Positions 22,806 to 29,003 of a DNA stretch of 35,251 nt are shown one piece after another. The stretch lies in the NCBI GenBank assembly GCA_944346655.1, contig CALVMP010000011.1:1-35251 (forward strand), given 5' to 3'. Each line of letters opens with the position of its first letter. Position 1 is the first letter of the stretch. The notes beneath the pieces are model-generated. The model was not told where the DNA came from. It saw only the letters and a program-made list of their open reading frames with translations, and searched no databases. Origin of the DNA: an uncultured Clostridia bacterium (GTDB lineage Bacteria > Bacillota > Clostridia > Christensenellales > Borkfalkiaceae). The position numbers were made by a program, and so were the translations under genes.

Positions 22806-25313
22806 ATGGTAGAAAATTACGTTGTAACCGGCATGACGTGCTCGGCATGTTCCTCGGGCATCGAACGTGCCGTCGGCAAAATGGAGGGAGTCAACTCGGT
22901 CGAAGTTTCCCTCATGGGCAAGTCCATGAAGGTAGACTATGACGAGAGCGTGGTTTCGGAGGAGCAGATTTTTTGCGTCGTCCGCGACCTCGGCTACGGA
23001 GTTTACACCGAACAGAACGCACCCAAACCCAAAGAAGTGCGCACCGACAGGGTGCTGTTTATAAAGTTCATAATCTCCGTCGTTGTGCTCGTGCCCCTCA
23101 TGTATGTTTCGATGGGTCACATGTGGGGCGCCCCCGTGCCCGCCTTTTTGAATCCCGAACTTGGCAACGAAAGGTGGTTTGCGCTCTACCAGCTCATACT
23201 GGCGGCAGTCGTAATCGGCGTCAACTATCAGTACTTTTCGCGCGGGTTCGTGGCGCTTGTCAAAAGAGTGCCCAACATGGATACGCTCGTCGCGCTCGGC
23301 TCGGGAGTGTCCTTTGCCTATTCAATCGCGCTCACCGTTCTGATATTCCTCGGAATCGACGCGCACCACAACGCGATGAACCTGCACTTCGAGAGCGCAG
23401 CCATGATTTTAGCTCTCGTCGACGTCGGCAAGTGGCTCGAAGAAAAGGCAAAGCGCAAGACGGGCGACGAGATAGAAAAACTTTTAAAGCTCGCCCCCGA
23501 CTCTGTAACCGTCGAAAAAGATGGCGAACTTGTCACCCTGCCCGTTTCGCAGGTCAGGGTGGGCGACGTGGTAATCGTCCGCCAGGGCGACTATGTCCCC
23601 GTCGACGGAACGGTTATTGAGGGCTCGTCCTTTATAGATAAATCGGCAATCACGGGCGAAAGTCTGCCCGTCGAGGTTTCCGTCGGCGACTTTGTCACGA
23701 CCGCCGCGCTCAACAAAAACGGCGTAATCAAGGTAAAGGCGGCAAAGGTGGGGGGAGACACCACCCTTTCAAAGATTGTCAAAATGGTCAGGGAGGCTGG
23801 CGCTTCAAAGGCGCCAATTCAGAAGCTTGCCGATAAAATCGCGGGCATATTCGTCCCAGCCGTCGTGGCAATCGCCCTCATAACCTTTATCGTGTGGCTG
23901 CTGATAGACGTAAATATGTACGGCGGGTTCGTGCCCGAACACAGCGTAACCTACGCCATATCCGTGCTCGTAATCTCCTGCCCGTGCGCGCTCGGGCTTG
24001 CAACCCCCGTCGCAATCATGACGGCTACCGGCAAGGGCGCCTCCCTCGGGGTGCTCTATAAGGATGCGGAAAATCTCCAAAGGCTGTCCACGGTTAACTG
24101 CGTGCTGCTCGATAAAACGGCAACGCTCACCGTCGGCAAACCCTCCGTGTGCGACGTCGAAACCTTCGGCAGAGACGAAGAGGAGATTTTGTCAATCGCC
24201 TCTGGCATAGAAAAGCACTCCAATCACCCCCTCGCAAAGTGCGTTGTCGACTACCACCCCAAAAGCTTTGAAGTAACAAATTTCGAATATATCGTCGGGC
24301 GCGGCGCCAAGGCGGAAAGCGGCGGAAAGGCTTACCTTTTGGGCAATGCAAAATTGCTTTCGTCGGCACATATTCCTGCACCAATCTCCAAAAAAGCCGA
24401 CGAGCTCGCCTCGCAGGGCAAGACCGTTTTATACCTTGCGGAAAACGGAAAGGCGGTCGCACTCATAGCCGTTTCGGATAGTTTAAAGGAGGGCGCAAAG
24501 CAGACGGTTTCCCTCCTCAAAAAGCGCGGCATGCGCGTGGCAATGCTCACGGGCGACAACTCCACCTGCGCAAAGGCGGTTGCGGACAGCGTGGGGATTG
24601 AAGAGTTCGTCGCCGAGGTCATGCCGGAAGATAAGCTAAAGGCTGTATCCAACGTTCAGCAGGTGGGCGGGGTCGTTGCCATGGTGGGCGACGGCATAAA
24701 CGATTCCCCCGCCTTAAAGCAGGCAGACGTCGGCATAGCCATAGGTTCGGGCACGGACGTCGCCATCGACTCCGCGGGCGTCGTGCTCGTCTCGGACGAT
24801 ATAAAAACGCTCGATACCGCATTCGATTTAAGCAAAGCCACCGTGCGCAATATAAAGGAAAATCTCTTCTGGGCGTTTATCTATAATATCGTAATGATTC
24901 CCGTCGCCGCGGGCTGTTTTTCGGCTCTCGGCTTTACGTTCAATCCCATGATAGCCGCCGCCTGCATGTCGCTGTCCTCGCTCTTCGTCGTGGGCAATGC
25001 ATTGAGGCTGCTTCTTTACAAAAATAAAAATCTGAAAAAACCCGCCGGACAGGTCGGGTCGTTTCAGGAAAATAAAATAAATCAAAAGGAAGATAGTATG
25101 AAAAAGATTATTTCAATAGAAGGCATGTGCTGCGAGCACTGCGCAAACCGCGTCGAAAAGGCTCTCTCCGCCGTACACAATGTTGTGTCGTGCGACGTAA
25201 AACTTAAAAAGAACTGCGCCGTAGTCCGCAGCCGCGAGGAAGTTTCGGATGAGGAGATCAAAAAAGTCGTCGAGGACGCGGGCTACAAGGTGACGGGCAT
25301 AGAGAACAAATAA
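22806..25313 (+). CDS. copA: Copper-transporting P1B-type ATPase with C-terminal CopZ-like domain
   Basis: An 835-residue copper exporter. Residues 1-70 form an HMA domain with Cys12-x2-Cys15 (GMTCSAC). Eight transmembrane segments, the actuator loop TGES (283-286) and the ion-site C392-P-C394 follow. The phosphorylation motif reads D436-K-T-A-T-L-T, with Ala439 where Gly is nearly invariant. The nucleotide-binding loop has SNHPLA, then MLTGDN and the hinge VGDGINDSPAL. After a Lys/Gln-rich linker, residues 765-835 form a second HMA domain with GMCCEHC (Cys776, Cys779), resembling free CopZ. CPC indicates Cu(I) export. It has a promoter with an operator-like repeat and is followed by an ArsR-type regulator. 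Confidence 0.95.
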   Translation: MVENYVVTGMTCSACSSGIERAVGKMEGVNSVEVSLMGKSMKVDYDESVVSEEQIFCVVRDLGYGVYTEQNAPKPKEVRTDRVLFIKFIISVVVLVPLMYVSMGHMWGAPVPAFLNPELGNERWFALYQLILAAVVIGVNYQYFSRGFVALVKRVPNMDTLVALGSGVSFAYSIALTVLIFLGIDAHHNAMNLHFESAAMILALVDVGKWLEEKAKRKTGDEIEKLLKLAPDSVTVEKDGELVTLPVSQVRVGDVVIVRQGDYVPVDGTVIEGSSFIDKSAITGESLPVEVSVGDFVTTAALNKNGVIKVKAAKVGGDTTLSKIVKMVREAGASKAPIQKLADKIAGIFVPAVVAIALITFIVWLLIDVNMYGGFVPEHSVTYAISVLVISCPCALGLATPVAIMTATGKGASLGVLYKDAENLQRLSTVNCVLLDKTATLTVGKPSVCDVETFGRDEEEILSIASGIEKHSNHPLAKCVVDYHPKSFEVTNFEYIVGRGAKAESGGKAYLLGNAKLLSSAHIPAPISKKADELASQGKTVLYLAENGKAVALIAVSDSLKEGAKQTVSLLKKRGMRVAMLTGDNSTCAKAVADSVGIEEFVAEVMPEDKLKAVSNVQQVGGVVAMVGDGINDSPALKQADVGIAIGSGTDVAIDSAGVVLVSDDIKTLDTAFDLSKATVRNIKENLFWAFIYNIVMIPVAAGCFSALGFTFNPMIAAACMSLSSLFVVGNALRLLLYKNKNLKKPAGQVGSFQENKINQKEDSMKKIISIEGMCCEHCANRVEKALSAVHNVVSCDVKLKKNCAVVRSREEVSDEEIKKVVEDAGYKVTGIENK
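25098..25313 (+). CDS. Possible internally initiated CopZ-like copper chaperone (in frame within copA)
   Basis: Inside the copA frame, ATG at 25098 is preceded at ideal distance by AAAAGGA (25084-25090). Starting there would give a 71-residue protein, MKKIISIEGMCCEHC onward, which is exactly one HMA domain and ends at the copA stop. Free CopZ chaperones have this size and start. The sequence thus allows both a fused domain and a separate chaperone from one frame. Whether the internal site is used is unknown; the alternative is a relic of a former two-gene operon that lost the copA stop codon. Confidence 0.45.
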   Translation: MKKIISIEGMCCEHCANRVEKALSAVHNVVSCDVKLKKNCAVVRSREEVSDEEIKKVVEDAGYKVTGIENK

Positions 25314-25348
25314 GACATTAAAAAATTTATTCCGTCAAAATAAATGCA

Positions 25349-25376
25349 TTCACACCTTTTCATATGTACTTATAAT
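25349..25376 (+). promoter_or_regulatory. Promoter of the ArsR-family gene
   Basis: TTCACA (25349-25354), 16-nt spacer, TATAAT (25371-25376), followed directly by the operator-like repeat. Confidence 0.6.
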
Positions 25377-25404
25377 TAACCTAAGCATTAAGTTTAGGTT
25401 AATT
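25374..25404. promoter_or_regulatory. Inverted repeat at the ArsR-gene start: operator, possibly also terminator
   Basis: AATTAACCTAA (25374-25384) and TTAGGTTAATT (25394-25404) are perfect 11-bp arms that begin inside the -10 box, the classic place for an ArsR/SmtB operator. TTTTTTT runs from the end of the repeat, so as RNA it could also end the copA transcript. Confidence 0.6.
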
Positions 25405-25422
25405 TTTTTGTGAGGTGATATT

Positions 25423-25761
25423 ATGCAGGAAATGATGCTTTTAGACAGGCGCACGGCAGACCTCGTGCGGGAATACGTGCCCGAAGGCGACGTGCTCGAC
25501 TCCGTCGTCATGTTCTTTTCAATCTTCGCCGACCCCACGCGGGTAAGAATGCTCTCCGCCCTCGCCATATCCGAAATGTGCGTAACCGACCTTTCGCGCG
25601 TGCTCTCCATAAACCAGACGACAGTTTCGCACCAGCTCAGGCTCTTAAAAAACCTCGGCATAGTCAAGTGCACCCGCCGCGGCAAAATCGTCTTTTACTC
25701 CCTGACCAACGACCTTGTAAACGACGTCATGCTCAAGGGTGTCGAATTCTTAGGCATGTAA
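25423..25761 (+). CDS. ArsR/SmtB-family metal-responsive repressor
   Basis: A 112-residue winged-helix repressor. FFSIFADPTRVRMLSAL starts the domain, ISEMCVTDLSRVLSINQTTVSHQLRLLKNLGIVKCTRRGKIVFYSLT covers the recognition helix and wing. The alpha-3 element EMCVTDL carries a single Cys where CadC/SmtB types have the ELCVCDL metal site with two, so the metal site is atypical. The N-terminus has no extra Cys. GAGGTG precedes the ATG at 25423; a second in-frame ATG at 25432 is possible. Its position after the copper ATPase suggests a copper or other metal response, but this is inference. The gene carries its own operator-like repeat, consistent with autoregulation. Confidence 0.9.
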   Translation: MQEMMLLDRRTADLVREYVPEGDVLDSVVMFFSIFADPTRVRMLSALAISEMCVTDLSRVLSINQTTVSHQLRLLKNLGIVKCTRRGKIVFYSLTNDLVNDVMLKGVEFLGM

Positions 25762-26016
25762 TCCCCGCTTGAGCCCCATTGTGTAAAGGGAGTCCTCAGT
25801 CGACCGCCATTGTCATCCTGAGCCTGCCGAAGGATCTCTTTGCTTTGCCTCGGTAATGATAAATCCAAAAGGCTCCCTTGTGTAAAGGGAGCTGTCGACC
25901 GTAGGGAGACTGAGGGATTGTTTCCGCGGCGCAGTCGCACAGTATCTCACCACAATGCAGGCGGAGCCTGCAATTCATTAACAATCCCCGTTGCGGCAGC
26001 GGGGATTGTTAATGAA
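25762..26016. repeat. Palindromic intergenic repeat mosaic (MITE-like)
   Basis: No gene is visible in the 315 nt between the ArsR gene and sigK. TTGTGTAAAGGGAG occurs at 25779-25792 and again at 25878-25891, each followed by GTCGACCG. A GCTCCCTT/AAGGGAGC hairpin lies at 25872-25892, the palindrome TGCAGGC-GGA-GCCTGCA at 25956-25972, and a perfect 17-bp inverted repeat at 25974-25990/26000-26016. The phrase TGTCATCCTGAGC near 25812 is of a kind I recall in dispersed repeats of gut bacterial genomes. No transposase is encoded. Confidence 0.65.
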
Positions 26017-26046
26017 GAATAGTACAACCCTACAATTTCATATGCT
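26017..26046 (+). promoter_or_regulatory. Candidate sigma-E promoter of sigK
   Basis: GAATAGT (26017-26023), 15-nt spacer, CATATGCT (26039-26046), close to the sigma-E pattern (KMATATT...CATAnnnT). sigK is a sigma-E gene in B. subtilis. It abuts the repeat mosaic. Confidence 0.35.
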
Positions 26047-26076
26047 ATTAAACTGATTGAAAATGAGGTTTAATAG

Positions 26077-26772
26077 ATGATTTTTGACGTATTAGGTCTG
26101 CTGTTCTCCAAAATTTTCGTTCTCACGGGCGCCGTGCAGGGCAAGGGTTCATTCCCCAAACCCCTGCCGCCCGAGGAGGAGAAAAAATACCTCGCTTTAG
26201 CCCGCGCGGGCAACGCCGAGGCGAAAAACATTCTCGTCCGCCACAACATGCGGCTGGTTGCCCATATCGTAAAAAAGTACTCGGGTGCCGCCGAAAACGA
26301 CGATCTTATGTCTGTCGGCTCCATAGGGCTCATAAAGGCAATCAATACCTATCAGGAGGGCAAGGGCACGGCGCTCGCCACCTACACCGCCCGCTGTATA
26401 GAAAACGAAATATTAATGCTCCTCCGCGCGGGCAAAAAGCACAAGAACACCCTTTCGCTCTCCGACCCCGTCGGGTTCGACAAGGACGGCAACGAACTGA
26501 CCATAATGGACGTGGTGGCTGAGGAGGAGTCAGTCTTTTCCCAGGTCGAGCACTCCATACGCCGCGAAAAGTTCATAAAGCTCTTAAAGGGCGTTTTAAA
26601 CATGCGCGAGTACACCATAATTACCCTGCGCTACGGGCTGGAGGACGGAGTTCCCCTGCCGCAGAGGGAGGTAGCAAAGCGGCTGGGCATATCCCGTTCG
26701 TACATATCCCGCATAGAAAAAAAGGCTATACAAAAGGCTCGCGAACAGCTCTCCGCCGAAGATTTCCTTTAA
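26077..26772 (+). CDS. sigK: RNA polymerase sigma-K factor precursor (late mother cell), uninterrupted
   Basis: A 231-residue sigma factor. The first about 20 residues (MIFDVLGLLFSKIFVLTGAV) are a hydrophobic pro-sequence, followed by FPKPLPPEEEKKYL, which matches sigma-K (FPQPLSSSEEKKYL in B. subtilis). [59 protein letters not shown] is region 2, and VAKRLGISRSYISRIEKKAI is region 4. The frame is continuous, so there is no skin-type element of the kind that splits sigK in B. subtilis. GAGG lies eight bases before the ATG. No SpoIVF or BofA gene is in the window, so processing cannot be judged. Confidence 0.96.
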   Translation: MIFDVLGLLFSKIFVLTGAVQGKGSFPKPLPPEEEKKYLALARAGNAEAKNILVRHNMRLVAHIVKKYSGAAENDDLMSVGSIGLIKAINTYQEGKGTALATYTARCIENEILMLLRAGKKHKNTLSLSDPVGFDKDGNELTIMDVVAEEESVFSQVEHSIRREKFIKLLKGVLNMREYTIITLRYGLEDGVPLPQREVAKRLGISRSYISRIEKKAIQKAREQLSAEDFL

Positions 26773-26802
26773 AGGCGCCCCTTTATTTCTTACTTTAATA
26801 AC

Positions 26803-26831
26803 TTGACAGTGCCTCTGTCGCGTGTTATAAT
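26803..26831 (+). promoter_or_regulatory. Consensus sigma-A promoter of the tyrS leader
   Basis: Perfect TTGACA (26803-26808), 17-nt spacer, perfect TATAAT (26826-26831). The leader ORF ATG starts at 26838, six bases later. Confidence 0.9.
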
Positions 26832-26837
26832 TTTTAT

Positions 26838-26897
26838 ATGACAGGCTTGAAATTTGCACATCTCTATTACCGCGAAAACGTATTGCTCAAATGGTAA
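26838..26897 (+). CDS. tyrS leader peptide (19 residues, tandem Tyr codons)
   Basis: A 19-codon ORF, MTGLKFAHLYYRENVLLKW and stop TAA at 26895-26897. Codons 10 and 11 are TAT TAC (26865-26870), two adjacent tyrosines just where the first RNA stem begins. The ATG is six bases after TATAAT, at the predicted +1, so the peptide would be translated from a leaderless mRNA end. A ribosome waiting for Tyr-tRNA at these codons would cover the 5' arm of the 26867-26918 hairpin. That is how trp- and phe-type leader peptides work, and the product here would sense tyrosyl-tRNA supply for the synthetase gene downstream. The ORF is too short for statistical gene finding; the evidence is the arrangement. Confidence 0.7.
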   Translation: MTGLKFAHLYYRENVLLKW

Positions 26898-26976
26898 TGC
26901 GCGTTTTGTCGCGGGTAAATTAACTTGGCTGTATGGGGCGGTTTACCTGCGGGTATGCCGCTTTTAATTTTATTTA
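26867..26976 (+). promoter_or_regulatory. Transcription attenuator of tyrS (three alternative hairpins)
   Basis: Segment 1 (26867-26880, starts TTACCGCG) pairs with segment 2 (26902-26918, ends GCGGGTAA), 14 bp with two small bulges. Segment 2 (26909-26920) can instead pair with segment 3 (26941-26952), 12 contiguous bp with three wobbles. Segment 3 pairs with segment 4 as the terminator: GCGG (26938-26941) with CCGC (26958-26961), and TACC (26944-26947) with GGTA (26952-26955) across TGCG, followed by TTTTAATTTTATTT. Stalling at the Tyr codons frees segment 2 and favours the 2:3 antiterminator, so tyrS is read. Ample Tyr-tRNA gives 1:2 and 3:4, and termination. Confidence 0.75.
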
Positions 26977-26989
26977 CGAGGAAAATATT

Positions 26990-28177
26990 ATGGGAATTTA
27001 TGAAGAACTCCGCGCCCGCGGGCTCATTGCACAGGTCACCGACGAAGAGGAGATACGCGAGCTTATCAACAACGGCGGCGCACGCTTTTATATTGGCTTC
27101 GACCCCACCGCCGACAGCCTGCACGTCGGGCACTTCATGGCTTTATGCCTTATGAAGAGGTTGCAGATGGCGGGCAACAAGCCCGTGGTTTTAGTGGGCG
27201 GCGGCACGGGTCACATAGGCGACCCCTCGGGCAGAACGGACATGCGCACCATGATGACCGACGAAACCATCAACCACAACTGCGAATGTTTCAAAAAGCA
27301 GATGGAGCGCTTTATCGAGTTCGGCGAGGACAAAGCCGTCATGGTCAACAACGCCGACTGGCTTTTAAAACTCAACTATGTCGAACTCTTAAGGGAGGTC
27401 GGCGCATGCTTTACGGTAAACAACATGCTCCGCGCCGAGTGCTACAAACAGCGCATGGAAAAGGGGCTCTCCTTCCTCGAGTTCAACTATATGATAATGC
27501 AGGCGTACGACTTCTGGTACTTGAGCGAGCACTACGGCTGCAACATGCAGTTCGGCGGCGACGACCAGTGGTCAAACATGCTCGCGGGCACCGAGCTCAT
27601 AAGAAAAAAGACGGGCAAGGACGCCTATGCCATGACCATAACCCTGCTACTCAACAGCGAGGGCAAAAAGATGGGCAAGACGGCAAAGGGCGCCGTGTGG
27701 CTGGACGAAAACAAGACCTCGCCCTACGACTTCTACCAGTACTGGCGCAACATAGACGACGCCGACGTCATGAAGTGTATAAAGATGCTCACCTTCATTT
27801 CCCTTGAGGAAATTGGAGAAATGGAGAAGTGGGATCCCTCCCGCATAAACGAAAAGAAGGAAATCCTCGCATTTGAACTGACAAAGCTCGTGCACGGCGA
27901 GGAGAAAGCCAAAGCCGCGCAGGCCCAGGCAAAGGCGGCGTTCGGCGGCGATAGCGAAAACCTTCCCGAAAAAACGCTGTCCGTGGAGACAAAAAACATA
28001 ATCCCCGTGCTCGTCGCGGCGGGTATCTGCACCTCCAACGGCGAGGCGAGAAGGCTCATTGCCCAGGGCGGAGTGTCGTTAAACGATACCAAAGTCACCG
28101 ATATCAACGCCCCCGTTTCGGACGGCGACGTCATCCACAAGGGCAAAAAGGTTCATGTGAGAATAAAATTCAACTGA
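26990..28177 (+). CDS. tyrS: Tyrosyl-tRNA synthetase
   Basis: A 395-residue class I synthetase that charges tRNA-Tyr. The nucleotide motif HVGH (residues 45-48) is the HIGH signature, and K227-M-G-K-T231 takes the place of KMSKS, as in Bacillus TyrRS (KFGKT). YIGFDPTADSLHVGH, GGDDQWSNMLAG and the C-terminal S4 domain (ARRLIAQGGVSLND...VRIKFN) are typical. GAGGA (26978-26982) sets the start at 26990; earlier in-frame codons lie in the attenuator. Expression is governed by the upstream attenuator. The next gene follows after 11 nt, so yigZ is likely on the same transcript. Confidence 0.98.
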   Translation: MGIYEELRARGLIAQVTDEEEIRELINNGGARFYIGFDPTADSLHVGHFMALCLMKRLQMAGNKPVVLVGGGTGHIGDPSGRTDMRTMMTDETINHNCECFKKQMERFIEFGEDKAVMVNNADWLLKLNYVELLREVGACFTVNNMLRAECYKQRMEKGLSFLEFNYMIMQAYDFWYLSEHYGCNMQFGGDDQWSNMLAGTELIRKKTGKDAYAMTITLLLNSEGKKMGKTAKGAVWLDENKTSPYDFYQYWRNIDDADVMKCIKMLTFISLEEIGEMEKWDPSRINEKKEILAFELTKLVHGEEKAKAAQAQAKAAFGGDSENLPEKTLSVETKNIIPVLVAAGICTSNGEARRLIAQGGVSLNDTKVTDINAPVSDGDVIHKGKKVHVRIKFN

Positions 28178-28188
28178 ATTCCACCCCC

Positions 28189-28821
28189 ATGTCCAACTAT
28201 CTTTCCGTCCAAGGCGAATGCCGCACGTTAAAAGTTATCGAAAAATCCAAGTTCATAACCAACTCCGCGCACGTCGAGGGGGAGGAGCAGGCAAGGGATT
28301 TTATTGCAAAAATTTCAAAGGAGTTCTCGGATGCCACCCACAATTGCTACGCATATATATGCGATGCAAAGGGTAATTTCCTCCGATTTTCGGATGACGG
28401 CGAACCCTCGGGCACGGCTGGAATGCCCATGCTCGACGTGCTCAAAAATAAAAAACTCGTGCAGACGGCTGTGGTCGTTACGCGCTACTTCGGCGGCGTA
28501 AAACTTGGTGCAGGCGGCTTGGTCCGCGCATACTCCGGAAGCGTTGCCGAAAATCTTGCGGCGGCAAAAATCGTGTCGTATGAGCAGTGCGCCGAGGGAG
28601 AGTACTCCGTCGACTATTCCACCGCCGAGCTCGCAAGGCGGTACTTCGACGGCAGGGACTGCAACGTCATATCCGTAAACTACGACAGCGGCGTCACCTT
28701 CACCGTTGCCGTGAGGGAGAGGGACGAACAGACCTTCGACGGCGAACTTATTAACCTTTTAAACGGCAGGGTGCAAATCTCACAAAAGCGCCGCTATTAT
28801 TTCCCCTTCGCTCTCAATTGA
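28189..28821 (+). CDS. yigZ: YigZ/IMPACT (UPF0029) family protein
   Basis: A 210-residue two-domain protein. The N-terminal UPF0029 domain has KFITNSAHV, F.DATHNCYAY, FSDDGEPSGTAGMPMLDVL and VVVTRYFGGVKLGAGGLVRAYS, all family hallmarks. The C-terminal about 75 residues are the DUF1949-type ferredoxin-like domain. Related eukaryotic IMPACT proteins act in translational stress control, but the bacterial function is not known. It starts 11 nt after tyrS with no strong ribosome binding site, which suggests translational coupling. A strong hairpin follows. Confidence 0.94.
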   Translation: MSNYLSVQGECRTLKVIEKSKFITNSAHVEGEEQARDFIAKISKEFSDATHNCYAYICDAKGNFLRFSDDGEPSGTAGMPMLDVLKNKKLVQTAVVVTRYFGGVKLGAGGLVRAYSGSVAENLAAAKIVSYEQCAEGEYSVDYSTAELARRYFDGRDCNVISVNYDSGVTFTVAVRERDEQTFDGELINLLNGRVQISQKRRYYFPFALN

Positions 28822-28861
28822 GCCGCGGAACCACATGCGGCGGCATATAACCCACAATAAA

Positions 28862-28894
28862 ACCAAAGCCTGCGGAGGAACGCCGCAGGCTTTA
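28862..28894 (+). terminator. Hairpin terminator after yigZ
   Basis: AAAGCCTGCGG pairs perfectly with CCGCAGGCTTT across AGGAACG. The U-run after it is short (ATGTGTTATTTG). Confidence 0.7.
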
Positions 28895-29003
28895 TGTGTT
28901 ATTTGTAGTTTTTATTGCTTGAGCCTATGTTATAGCCTTTGCTTACAGAAAAAACGAACAGCGGCAATCAGGGACAGTTTTATAATTTCAATTGAAACTT
29001 GCG

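Noticed and set aside
26077-26772. Interrupted sigK (skin element)
   Set aside because: The frame is continuous from the pro-sequence to region 4, and no recombinase gene is nearby.
26838-26989. T-box leader before tyrS
   Set aside because: Only the hexamer ACCGCG (26869-26874) resembles the T-box sequence. The leader is about 150 nt, has no stem I or specifier loop pattern and no GGGTGGnACC element, and the terminator pairing does not involve that hexamer as in T-boxes.
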